64,000 nucleotides of DNA from Pedobacter sp. R20-19 (lineage in GTDB: Bacteria; Bacteroidota; Bacteroidia; Sphingobacteriales; Sphingobacteriaceae). Shown here in pieces: positions 16,886 to 25,021 of the stretch. The DNA lies in NCBI RefSeq assembly GCF_000708265.2, contig NZ_JCKI01000005.1, positions 372,001 through 436,000 on the forward strand. The letters run 5' to 3'. The position numbers and the translations under genes are program-made. Position 1 is the first letter of the stretch; every line of letters starts with the position of its first letter. The notes beneath the pieces are model-generated. The model had not been told where the DNA came from. It worked only from the letters and a program-made list of their open reading frames with translations, and did no database searches.

Positions 16886-18109
16886 CTATTCGTATCTTAA
16901 TGCATCGATTGGATCTAAATTTGATGCTTTTTTAGCCGGATAATAACCAAAGAAAATACCAGTAATGGCGCAAACAATGAAGGAAATGATGATTGATGAT
17001 TCAGATATCATGATTGGCCAGTTCAGTAAAAATGAAACGAGATAAGCCGAAGTGATACCCAATACTACACCGATCACCCCGCCAGTAATACTAATCAGAA
17101 TCGCTTCTATTAAAAATTGCATCAGCACATCTTGCCCACGGGCACCGATTGACATTCTCAAGCCTATTTCCCGGGTACGCTCAGTAACAGAAACATACAT
17201 GATATTCATAATCCCAATCCCACCTATAAAAAGTGATATACCCGCTATCACAGTTAATAAGACAGTTAACATACTGCTTGTTGCACTGATGGTATTAATT
17301 AACTCTGCCTGTGTACGCACCTGAAAATCATCACTTTCTGCAGCTGTTAACCTATGGCTTTCTCTTACTGCCCTGGTGATTTCAACTGTCGCCGCATCAC
17401 TGCTGGCTTCGGTAGTTGCTGAGGCATAAATGCTCTGCAAATAATTGGTTGCAGTAATCCGTTTTTGAACAGTAGTATATGGCGCCAGAACAATATCATC
17501 TTGATCCTGTCCGAAATTACTCTGACCTTTGGCTTCTAAAACGCCTATTACCTGAAATGGAATGCTTTTGAAACGGATAATCTGACCGATAGGATTACTA
17601 CCATCAGGGAACAAATTGTCAATAACCGTTTGCCCAAGAACACAAACTTTAGCAAAACTTTTTACATCTCTTTCCGAAAAAAGAATACCGTCTTTCAATT
17701 TTAACTGGCGGATATTTAAATAATCCGTACTTACCCCCGTAATGGTTGTTGGCCAGTTATAGGCACCTTTAATGGCTTGTCCGCTAGTAGACACTACCGG
17801 AGATAAACCGTTGATGTTTTCTGATTGCAATTTTTGAATGGCGGTAATATCTTCCATTTTCAAAGTTTGTATACTGCTTCCTTGTAAACGAACACCGCCA
17901 GGCTCATTACTTTGTGGCATGATGGTGATCATATTGGAACCCATGCCCGAAAGAGAGGACCTGATACTTTGTTTCGAGCCTTCGCCAATGGCCATCATTG
18001 CGATTACCGATGCAACGCCAATGATAATTCCGAGCATGGTTAAGAAAGCACGAAGCTTATTTCTTTGCAGGGCTAAAAATGCTATTCTTAATAAATTTAA
18101 AATGGCCAT
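16886..18109 (-). CDS. macB: MacB-type ABC transporter permease (MacB_PCD + FtsX)
   Basis: 407 aa, inner membrane. The first helix lies at residues 22-45 (FLTMLGIIIGVASVIAMMAIG), then a large periplasmic domain (about 50-280, including GSNMITIMPQSNEPGG), then three C-terminal helices of the FtsX domain, with the typical ERTREIGLRMSIGARGQDVLMQFLIEA before the second, and PAKKASNLDPIDALRYE at the very end. MacB forms a mechanotransmission ABC pump with MacA and TolC. Here permease and ATPase are separate genes, with 10 bases between them, rather than fused as in E. coli MacB. Confidence 0.9.
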   Translation of the reverse strand: MAILNLLRIAFLALQRNKLRAFLTMLGIIIGVASVIAMMAIGEGSKQSIRSSLSGMGSNMITIMPQSNEPGGVRLQGSSIQTLKMEDITAIQKLQSENINGLSPVVSTSGQAIKGAYNWPTTITGVSTDYLNIRQLKLKDGILFSERDVKSFAKVCVLGQTVIDNLFPDGSNPIGQIIRFKSIPFQVIGVLEAKGQSNFGQDQDDIVLAPYTTVQKRITATNYLQSIYASATTEASSDAATVEITRAVRESHRLTAAESDDFQVRTQAELINTISATSSMLTVLLTVIAGISLFIGGIGIMNIMYVSVTERTREIGLRMSIGARGQDVLMQFLIEAILISITGGVIGVVLGITSAYLVSFLLNWPIMISESSIIISFIVCAITGIFFGYYPAKKASNLDPIDALRYE

Positions 18110-18119
18110 GATCTTTTAT

Positions 18120-18866
18120 TTAATAATCATCAGATTCTGGCAAATTGGCTAAGGCCTCTTTCGCCGAACGTTGATTGGTGTTTATACTGTCTTTTTGAAT
18201 CTTTCCGTCCCTAAGCATAATCGTTCTGGTACTAAATGATGCAATATCTGGTTCATGGGTAACAAATACTATTGTTTTTCCTTCAGCATTTAATTCCTGC
18301 ATCAGTGCCATAATTTCGTATGATGTTCGGGTATCCAAATTTCCTGTTGCTTCATCTGCTAAAATCATTACAGGATGATTTACTAATGCCCTGGCAATGG
18401 CTACACGTTGTTGCTGTCCGCCAGAAAGCTGGCTAGGGGTGTGATCAAAACGCTCTGCAAGCTTTACCGACTCCAATGATTTTATAGCTCTTTTGTGCCG
18501 CTCATCTGCTGAAATTGTTTTATTGTAAAATAAGGGCAGTTCAACATTCTCTAGTGCAGATGTTCGGGGTAGCAGGTTGTAGGCCTGAAATACGAAACCA
18601 ATCTTTGTGTTTCTTAAACCAGCCAATTCATCCCTGTTCAAACTTTTAACATCAACGCCGTCAAGGAGGTAGCTGCCTTCAGTAGGTTTATCCAGGCAGC
18701 CTAAAATATTAAGCAATGTGGTTTTACCAGAACCACTACTTCCCATAATCGTCACAAACTCTCCGGCTTTGATATCAAATGTGATTCCTTTCAATGCACG
18801 AACGGTTTGGTCTCCCATCACAAACTCGCGTTTCAAATCACGGATATCTAATATTTTCTGTTCCAT
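18120..18866 (-). CDS. ABC transporter ATP-binding protein (MacB/LolD type)
   Basis: 248 aa, the energy-supplying subunit of the pump. Walker A is GSSGSGKTTLLN (residues about 42-53), the Q-loop FQAYNLLPRTSALENVELP, the signature LSGGQQQRVAIARAL, Walker B VMILADEATGNLD, and the H-loop FVTHEPD. All catalytic residues are intact. The start ATG overlaps the TAA of the MacA gene by one base (TAATG) and the permease follows 10 bases after the stop, so the three genes are translated together. Confidence 0.92.
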   Translation of the reverse strand: MEQKILDIRDLKREFVMGDQTVRALKGITFDIKAGEFVTIMGSSGSGKTTLLNILGCLDKPTEGSYLLDGVDVKSLNRDELAGLRNTKIGFVFQAYNLLPRTSALENVELPLFYNKTISADERHKRAIKSLESVKLAERFDHTPSQLSGGQQQRVAIARALVNHPVMILADEATGNLDTRTSYEIMALMQELNAEGKTIVFVTHEPDIASFSTRTIMLRDGKIQKDSINTNQRSAKEALANLPESDDY

Positions 18867-20056
18867 TAGTTCTTTTTATTTCCACTTGGCCGTTTTGGCA
18901 TAAAAGGACTTGACTGGCTTTGACTTCCTGCAGCTTTACCCATCATTTGTGAACCGGTAATCACTACATCACTTGCTCCCAATCCATCTATAACTTCCAC
19001 ATGTGTATTATCATTAATTCCCGTCTTAATTTTTTTCTGAATCAATTCGTATGGCTGTTTCTGAACCCACACGTAGGCTTCATTTACACCTGCTGGTTTC
19101 TTACCAGGATTTATCCATGTCATTTTATACTTTGCGTTTAAAGTAGAATCTGGCGTATATTTAATTGCTTTAACCGGAATAAGCAGGGCGTTATTTACTT
19201 CTTTCGTGAAGATGGTAATATTGGCGGTCATGCCCGGTTTCAACTTATTGTCATCATTTCCCGTTTTTATGATGGTTTTATAAGTAACAACATTTGATGA
19301 AATTGAAGGGCTTAATCTGATTTCCTGAATAGTTCCTTTAAATGTATCATCTAAATAAGCATCAACCGTAAAAGTGGCACGTTCATCTTTAGTGATATTA
19401 CCAACATCTGCCTCATCTACAGACGCTTCTACCTGCATTTTGGTTAAATCTTTTGCAATACTAAAAATAGTTGGTGTACTAAAGCTTGCTGCTACAGTTG
19501 TACCTTCACTCACGCTTCTGGAAAGTACAGTTCCATCAATAGGTGAGTAGATACTTGCCAATGAGAGGTTTTTCTGCGCAGTAGCCAATTGTGCTTTAAT
19601 ACTATTTACGGAGGCTTTAGATGCATTATAGGTGTATAAAGCATTATCATAGTCGGCTTTACTTACCGCACCTACTTTATACAGATTACTTTGGCGACTA
19701 AAATTTCCCTGTTGATAAATCAAAGCACTTTGTGCACTTACTAAATTGGCTTGGTATTGATTTACTGATGCTTCGAATAAGGTTTTATCTAACTCAGCCA
19801 ATAACTGGCCCTTTTTAACTTTCGAATTAAAATCTGCGTATAAAGTTTTAATTGTGCCCGATACCTGTGTACCTACGGCAACGGTATCAACTGGTTGAAC
19901 TTTTCCTGTTGCAGTTACATTTTCCGAAATGTAACCGGTAGTTGGCTTCTCAGTTTCGAGAACAATCAACTGTTCTTTTTTACGCAAAGCAAAGTACCAA
20001 ATTGCAAACGCTGCTACTGCTATGCCTATGACAATAAATATGGTTTTCTTCTTCAT
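18866..20056 (-). CDS. macA: periplasmic adaptor subunit (MacA/HlyD family)
   Basis: 396 aa. An N-terminal membrane anchor (residues 5-22, IFIVIGIAVAAFAIWYFAL) precedes the adaptor order: first half of the lipoyl domain (VTATGKVQPVDTVAVGTQVSGTI), a coiled-coil hairpin (about 95-165, SVNQYQANLVSAQSALIYQQ onwards), the second lipoyl half (ASIYSPIDGTVLSRSVSEGTTV), a beta-barrel, and a C-terminal membrane-proximal domain ending in a Gly/Ser/Lys-rich tail. It bridges MacB in the inner membrane and TolC in the outer membrane. It lies 43 bases downstream of the TolC-type gene. Confidence 0.92.
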   Translation of the reverse strand: MKKKTIFIVIGIAVAAFAIWYFALRKKEQLIVLETEKPTTGYISENVTATGKVQPVDTVAVGTQVSGTIKTLYADFNSKVKKGQLLAELDKTLFEASVNQYQANLVSAQSALIYQQGNFSRQSNLYKVGAVSKADYDNALYTYNASKASVNSIKAQLATAQKNLSLASIYSPIDGTVLSRSVSEGTTVAASFSTPTIFSIAKDLTKMQVEASVDEADVGNITKDERATFTVDAYLDDTFKGTIQEIRLSPSISSNVVTYKTIIKTGNDDNKLKPGMTANITIFTKEVNNALLIPVKAIKYTPDSTLNAKYKMTWINPGKKPAGVNEAYVWVQKQPYELIQKKIKTGINDNTHVEVIDGLGASDVVITGSQMMGKAAGSQSQSSPFMPKRPSGNKKN

Positions 20057-20099
20057 GATTTGAATATTAAATTGATGTGGCTTGAGCCAATTCGATGTT

Positions 20100-21395
20100 T
20101 TAGTTAGTTATAGGAACGCCTGTATAAAAATTATAGATTTTAGTGTATAAGTTAGCCGTATATTTCGCCTGAACAAAAGCCTGTAAAGCCTGGACGTATA
20201 AATTCTTTTGCTGCAGGTTTTCTACAATATTATTTGTGCCTTCTTTCAATGCTGCATTCGAAATTCTTAGGGCTTCACTTGTGTAATTAAACTGCTCTTG
20301 CGCAGCTGCATATTGGCTATTGGCATTTTGCACATTAATGTATGCCCGTTCAACGTTTTGAGTAAGCGTTGTTTTGGTGTCTAAAAGTGATAATCGTGCC
20401 TGTTCAATATTGATGTTCGCCTTTGCTACATTGGTCTTCGTGATACGTCTATCAAAAATGGGGATGGATAGTGTTAACCCAATGTTCTGATAAAAGCTAT
20501 TGTTCAATTGATTCGTATAACTCCCTAGATTGTTATTATTATAGCCGGTATAAAGCGAACCACCTAAACTTAAGCTTGGCCTAAGTGTAGATTTTGCCTT
20601 TTGAAGTTCGACACCTTGAAGCTGAATATTTAATTCTCCGCTTTTTATTTCCGGACGGGTTCGTAATGCTTTATCCTGTGCGGAAGCTAAATTATCCAAT
20701 ACCTGTGGTGTTTGAACAGTATCTGTAGTGCTCACCTCAAAGGCTTCTGCCGTAGGTATCTGTAGCAATTGTTTTAAAGTTAAAATGTTTTGCTGTAAGG
20801 TGTTTTGAGCAGTAATTAAAGTGTATTTATCATTGGCATAAGTGGCCTGCAACTGCAAGAGATCTTTTTTAGCGATGGTTCCAAATTTAAATTGCTGTTC
20901 TGATTGTTTTACCTGAGCCTCACTTGTACTAAGAAGATCCTTTAAATAAGTAATGTTTTCTCTTGCCAGTAAAATATTTAAATAAGCCTGAGTGATGGAT
21001 ATGGTAATGTCATTTTTAGCTGCCTCAACAGATAGATTTGCAGTCTGTAAATTGAGTTCTTTCGCTTTAATATCGTTTTTCAAATAACTTCCATTGTACA
21101 AAGTCAGATCTGAACTCAAACCAAAACCACTTGTATTTTGTAAACCAGATTTATAATTGGTTAAGGCCTGTGAAACATTACCTGTTAGATTTGGAAGAAC
21201 AGCCGATTTTGATGCAATTAAATTTTGCTCGACAGTTTGAGAACTGAGTCTTAAAGTATTGATGCTGATATTTTTCTCTTTAGCATAATCAATAGCTGTT
21301 TTTAAATCCCATACTTTTGGAACTTCCTGCGCCTTTATCCGGTTTGAGGTAACCAGTAAAATGAAGATGATAAAATATTTAATGCATTTGCTCAT
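20100..21395 (-). CDS. TolC-family outer-membrane efflux protein
   Basis: 431 aa. The signal peptide is residues 1-22 (CIKYFIIFILLVTSNRIKAQ). Two OEP repeats follow, each with long alpha-helices: the first with YAKEKNISINTLRLSSQTVEQNL, the second with VAKANINIEQARLSLLDTKT and NVERAYINVQNANSQYAAAQEQF. Mixed helix-strand segments such as LTLYNGSYLKND and LSLGGSLYTGYNNN fit the beta-barrel parts. First gene of the efflux operon; no clear promoter consensus was found in the 230 bases upstream, which contain only an ACATAAG...CTTATATGT inverted repeat near 21580-21612. Confidence 0.9.
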   Translation of the reverse strand: MSKCIKYFIIFILLVTSNRIKAQEVPKVWDLKTAIDYAKEKNISINTLRLSSQTVEQNLIASKSAVLPNLTGNVSQALTNYKSGLQNTSGFGLSSDLTLYNGSYLKNDIKAKELNLQTANLSVEAAKNDITISITQAYLNILLARENITYLKDLLSTSEAQVKQSEQQFKFGTIAKKDLLQLQATYANDKYTLITAQNTLQQNILTLKQLLQIPTAEAFEVSTTDTVQTPQVLDNLASAQDKALRTRPEIKSGELNIQLQGVELQKAKSTLRPSLSLGGSLYTGYNNNNLGSYTNQLNNSFYQNIGLTLSIPIFDRRITKTNVAKANINIEQARLSLLDTKTTLTQNVERAYINVQNANSQYAAAQEQFNYTSEALRISNAALKEGTNNIVENLQQKNLYVQALQAFVQAKYTANLYTKIYNFYTGVPITN

Positions 21396-21625
21396 GGCGA
21401 ATAAATTTTATGTCTTTTTCTGATCTGTTGAACACAAAAATATATCCGCACATTTCATTTATTTATGAATTGAGACGAGTGGAAGAAATGTAGAGATGAA
21501 AGGTGTAAACTTTGAGATAACTGGATTATTGCAAAGTTTGTGGACTTGTAGTTTTTTACAGAAAAAGACTAACCACATAAGACACATAAGCTTAATGTCC
21601 TTACGGCTTATATGTTAAACTAAAA

Positions 21626-22651
21626 TTAGATCGTTTGCAATATTGAACCAGTTGCACTTACTTCCAAAAAATGATTTACGCCGCATTTTAATGCATAATT
21701 ATTCTTTTGATGACCAACTGGAAAATCAAAAGCAACAGGGTAGTTATATTCTATAACTTTCTCAAGGACAATTTCGTAGATGGTTTTACCAAACGCTTCA
21801 CCTTCATCATCGGGTTTAACTTTAAAGCCACCGATAATCAGCGCTTTTAATTTATTCAATTTGCCGCTTCTCTTTAAATTCCAAAGCATTCTATCAATGC
21901 TGTAAAGATATTCGCCAGTATCTTCAATAAAAAGGATTTTATCATTGGTATCTAAATCCGATTTTGTGCCAGCGAGTGTTTCTATAATACTCAAATTTCC
22001 GCCAACCAAGATCCCATTTACTTTACCTAGCTTGTTATTTATGCTTGCAGGAGCTGAGTAGGTCATGGCCTGACCAGTTAGTGCACTTTTTATAGATAAA
22101 ATGGTTTCTATTTGAATCGATTCAGCTTTTAACCAATCATCAGGAAAGCTATTGCACATTTTAGAATGGATAGAAGCAATGCCATAATTTTTCGCCAGGT
22201 GGCAGTGTAAAATGGTGATATCACTAAAGCCTATAATCCATTTAGGATATCTTATAAAATGATTAAAATCCAGTTTATCAATAATCCGTACAAAACCATA
22301 TCCACCACGAGCACACATAATGGCTTTGATATTAGGATCATCCAGCATTTTTTGAAAATCTGCTAACCTTTCTTCATCCGTTCCACCGTATGTAAAATCT
22401 CGTTTTCCAACAGTTTCACCTACTTTGATATTAAAACCCCAGCTTTGCATTTGTAATATGGAAGGTTGAATCTGTTCTATGGTAATGTATCCCGCAGGAC
22501 TGGTAATTCCGATAGTATCTCCTTTATTTAAAAATGGGGGAACTTTAAATGATGAGCGTTCGTTATCAACTACACTGGCCAGCGTTTCAAATGAAGGAAA
22601 TGCCGTTGCTGCCGCGATAAATGAAGAAAGGAAGTGTTTTCTGTTCATCAA
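21626..22651 (-). CDS. LD-carboxypeptidase (peptidase family S66)
   Basis: 341 aa. The N-terminus (MMNRKHFLSSFIAAATAFPS) looks like an export signal, so it probably acts in the periplasm. S66 enzymes cut the L,D bond of muropeptide tetrapeptides during murein recycling, or act on microcin-like compounds (MccF). Motifs: ARGGYGFVRIIDKLDF, GFSDIT with the probable nucleophile Ser143, FIEDTGE with Glu243, and VGHQKNN with His314, giving the Ser-Glu-His set of the family. Length is slightly above the usual 300-310 because of the signal. It is monocistronic. Confidence 0.88.
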   Translation of the reverse strand: MMNRKHFLSSFIAAATAFPSFETLASVVDNERSSFKVPPFLNKGDTIGITSPAGYITIEQIQPSILQMQSWGFNIKVGETVGKRDFTYGGTDEERLADFQKMLDDPNIKAIMCARGGYGFVRIIDKLDFNHFIRYPKWIIGFSDITILHCHLAKNYGIASIHSKMCNSFPDDWLKAESIQIETILSIKSALTGQAMTYSAPASINNKLGKVNGILVGGNLSIIETLAGTKSDLDTNDKILFIEDTGEYLYSIDRMLWNLKRSGKLNKLKALIIGGFKVKPDDEGEAFGKTIYEIVLEKVIEYNYPVAFDFPVGHQKNNYALKCGVNHFLEVSATGSILQTI

Positions 22652-22709
22652 AATTTAAGACATAATTTAGAAGCAACTAATATAGGCTTTAAAAAATTTG
22701 CAAAAAAGA

Positions 22710-22737
22710 AAAGGGATTTATATCCATAAATCCCTTT
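22710..22737 (-). terminator. terminator hairpin upstream of the S66 gene
   Basis: AAAGGGATTTAT pairs perfectly with ATAAATCCCTTT (12 bp, loop ATCC). Read on the minus strand it is followed by TTTTCTTTTTT. It would end a leftward transcript coming from the tRNA-like/small ORF region. Confidence 0.75.
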
Positions 22738-22907
22738 CTTAAACCAAACAAATTAATCTGTAATAGATTAGTATAATGTGAATTATATAGATAACCATGA
22801 ATAAAATAAAATGTTTTGGATTAAAAAATATTTTAGAATTTTTAATATTTGCTTAATAGATTGGTGATAGGGGGTATGAGTAATTATACTATGCCGCTTT
22901 AAAAGTT

Positions 22908-22932
22908 AAGGCTATTCATCGCGAATAGCCTT
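22908..22932. terminator. 10-bp hairpin, possible terminator
   Basis: AAGGCTATTC (22908-22917) pairs with GAATAGCCTT (22923-22932), loop ATCGC. The T-rich tail is weak on both strands. Apart from this, 22740-23010 holds nothing I can recognise. Confidence 0.5.
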
Positions 22933-23015
22933 TGCTAACAACAAAACAAATATAAGATAACCAAATTTCCCTGATTTGAGCATCATCAGGTTTAAGTGCT
23001 ATGAGATACACTTAG

Positions 23016-23087
23016 TGGCCTAGTAATGGATTCGAACCATTATATAAAGGTTTATGAAACCTCAACCTTCCAATCGGTCAACTGGCC
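23016..23087 (-). tRNA. tRNA-Met/Ile-like (CAT) sequence with a bulged acceptor stem, possibly a pseudogene
   Basis: The minus strand folds as a cloverleaf. Acceptor GGCCAGT pairs with ACT(A)GGCC leaving one bulged A; the D-stem is ACC/GGT with loop GATTGGAA (A14, G18, G19, A21 present). The anticodon stem GAGGT/ACCTT carries loop TTCATAA (anticodon CAT, T33 present), the variable loop is TATAT, and the T-stem AATGG/CCATT has loop TTCGAAT. Discriminator A; no encoded CCA. CAT could read Met or, if modified to lysidine, Ile. The extra base at the 3' side of the acceptor stem is unusual and argues for a decayed or foreign tRNA gene, but every invariant base is kept. It follows a 53-codon ORF by seven bases. 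Confidence 0.55.
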
Positions 23088-23094
23088 GTATTCG

Positions 23095-23256
23095 TTAAAT
23101 TAATTTAAGTGCTAAAAAATCACTCAGTTCTCTTATCTGTTCATCATTTAAGTTATCTTCATCTTTCAATTTTTTCTGATCCTTAACTTCAGGAGTTGCT
23201 ATTTCAATCAAATTTGGATATTCTGATATAGCGGGATATTGAAAATAAACAGACAT
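23095..23256 (-). CDS. hypothetical small protein (53 aa) next to the tRNA-like sequence
   Basis: Open frame from ATG at 23256 to TAA at 23097-23095. The product is acidic and soluble, with a tyrosine-containing N-terminus (MSVYFQYPAISEYPNLIEIA) and a charged helical C-terminal half (KDQKKLKDEDNLNDEQIREL, then SDFLALKLI). No ribosome-binding site is obvious. A -7-like box TATATTTG lies at 23316-23309 on the minus strand, but no -33 element was found. I recognise no family. The order promoter box, ORF, tRNA-like element, hairpin, terminator suggests one short transcript. It could also be a non-coding open frame. Confidence 0.35.
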   Translation of the reverse strand: MSVYFQYPAISEYPNLIEIATPEVKDQKKLKDEDNLNDEQIRELSDFLALKLI

Positions 23257-23593
23257 CGCTTGAGCTTTTAATGGTTTAACACTTATTTAGTTAATGATTA
23301 ATGTTATACAAATATATAAATTAGTATATAATATCTATAGATTTTATAGTCTTTTAGCATTTAAATTAAATAAAATACTGATTTACAGATAAATAAATTT
23401 TTAATATATCAAATTAGGATGGATTGATATGGGATTTATTGATATTGGTTCTAATATATCTCTCAAATGATGGCGATTAAGCATTAAAGTTTTGTATGAT
23501 TTGAATGTATAGTTTTGTGGGCCTTTAAATTCAATTTCTTAAAAGCTAATTATTTTGAGGATATTTGCATTTTCAAACATTAAAAAAATAAGC
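23257..23593. other. AT-rich gap, no gene recognised
   Basis: 337 bases of very AT-rich DNA. Apart from the -7-like box at 23309-23316 (minus strand) I see no coding, RNA or repeat signal. Confidence 0.5.
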
Positions 23594-24892
23594 GTGTCAT
23601 TAGATAAATTAAAACTAAGTAAGCCACTGGTTGCAGCCATGACTGATGCAGGATTTTTAACTCCAAAGGAAATCCAACTCAAAACCATGTCAAGAATTTT
23701 AGGTGGGCAGGATGTTATTGCGGTAGGACCAGAGGGATCGGGTAAAACAACAACTTATGTTTTAGCCACCCTAATGAAGTTGAAATATGCTTTTGAAGAA
23801 GCGCCGAGAGCTTTAATTCTTGTTCCTGACATTGAGCATGTTGATCATGTGCTTGAACAATTTAACTTATTAAATAGAAATAAAACTTTCAGAATATTAG
23901 GAATCGACAGTCGTGGAGCAGTGGATACTCAAATGAATGAGATTACAGATGGTTGTGATATCATCGTGGCTGTTCCAGATAGGGCACGAGCCTTATACCT
24001 CAAACTTGCACTCAATACCAATAAAATTCAGTTGTTCATCGTTGATAATGCAGAATTAATCGTTAAAAAGGGTTTACAATTACCTGTTGTGGAGTTAGCA
24101 AATAGTGCTTATAAAGCTCAGCACGTTGTTTTTACTGAAGTGATGCATGAGAAATTAAATCTCATGATTTCACCGTTTATGAAAGATTCAGCAACAACTA
24201 TTGAAGTTGATGAGATTGGTGAGAAACAAGCTGAAGTTTATCAGCAAATGTTATATCAGGTTCCAAATTTTAGAACTAAACTAAATTTGTTAACCTTATT
24301 AATGAATGACACTGAATTTTTTGATAAAGTTGTGGTGTTCGTTAATACGCGATTAACAGCACAAACAGTTTATAAAAACTTCAATCATTCCAATGATGAG
24401 GAATATACCATTTACCGATCATTGTTTTTTGATGATAAAGGTTATGATGATGTTGAGGACTTTAAATCCAATCCAAATTCAAGGGTATTAATTGTGGCTA
24501 ATGAAAACCTGGGTGATCTTGACCTTCAGAACATTCCTTTTATTATTCATTTTGAATTACCAGAACAAAAGGAAACTTTAATTCAACGGATTATCAAACA
24601 TCAGGATGAAGAAGTAGTTGCCATTACTTTTTCAACGGATATAGAACTAATTGAGGTAAAAAAGATTGAGCAGGCTATTGGTCAACGGATGGAGGCAATG
24701 GAATTACCAGAAGATGTAAAAATTGTTGACCCTACAGCCAAGCCAAAGAAAAAGAAAAGTGATGATGGTGAAGATCAGTCTGAACGAGGTGCTGCATTTC
24801 ACGAGAAGAAAGCCAGCAATCTAAAAAACTATAATTATAGTGCAGGTACGAAAGCTAAAATGACATACAAGAATAAAAAAGGATTATCCTAA
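23594..24892 (+). CDS. DEAD-box helicase-like protein with degenerate motifs
   Basis: 432 aa from GTG at 23594 (a TTG at 23555 would add 13 residues). Helicase fold order is kept: Q-motif-like FLTPKEIQ, Walker A GPEGSGKTTTY, motif Ia position LILVPDIEH, motif II position IVDNAE, motif IV VVVFVNTRLTAQTVYKNF, motif V position VLIVANENLGDLDLQ, and motif VI position ETLIQRIIKH. However, DEAD is DNAE, motif III SAT is absent, and the arginines of motifs V and VI (ARGxD, HRIGRTGR) are lost. ATP binding may remain, but unwinding is doubtful. The tail from about residue 385 is lysine-rich and disordered, as in RNA-binding helicase tails. It converges with ompA at a shared terminator. Confidence 0.82.
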   Translation: MSLDKLKLSKPLVAAMTDAGFLTPKEIQLKTMSRILGGQDVIAVGPEGSGKTTTYVLATLMKLKYAFEEAPRALILVPDIEHVDHVLEQFNLLNRNKTFRILGIDSRGAVDTQMNEITDGCDIIVAVPDRARALYLKLALNTNKIQLFIVDNAELIVKKGLQLPVVELANSAYKAQHVVFTEVMHEKLNLMISPFMKDSATTIEVDEIGEKQAEVYQQMLYQVPNFRTKLNLLTLLMNDTEFFDKVVVFVNTRLTAQTVYKNFNHSNDEEYTIYRSLFFDDKGYDDVEDFKSNPNSRVLIVANENLGDLDLQNIPFIIHFELPEQKETLIQRIIKHQDEEVVAITFSTDIELIEVKKIEQAIGQRMEAMELPEDVKIVDPTAKPKKKKSDDGEDQSERGAAFHEKKASNLKNYNYSAGTKAKMTYKNKKGLS

Positions 24893-24973
24893 TCTATAAT
24901 CTTGATTGGAAATATTATGATGGAGAGATTGTTTCTTATCTTTTTCTCCATCTCCTAAAGTTCTTAAAACACA

Positions 24974-25001
24974 AAAAGCCCCGATTTTCATCAGGGCTTT
25001 T
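24974..25001. terminator. bidirectional terminator between the helicase-like gene and ompA
   Basis: AAAAGCCC pairs with GGGCTTTT, with an inner GAT/ATC pair around TTTC. T-runs are present on both strands. Confidence 0.85.
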
Positions 25002-25021
25002 CTATTGCATTTTACTACTGA

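Noticed and set aside
23016..23256. tmRNA or split tRNA
   Set aside because: A contiguous cloverleaf with an anticodon arm is present, which tmRNA lacks; the upstream ORF has its own start and stop.
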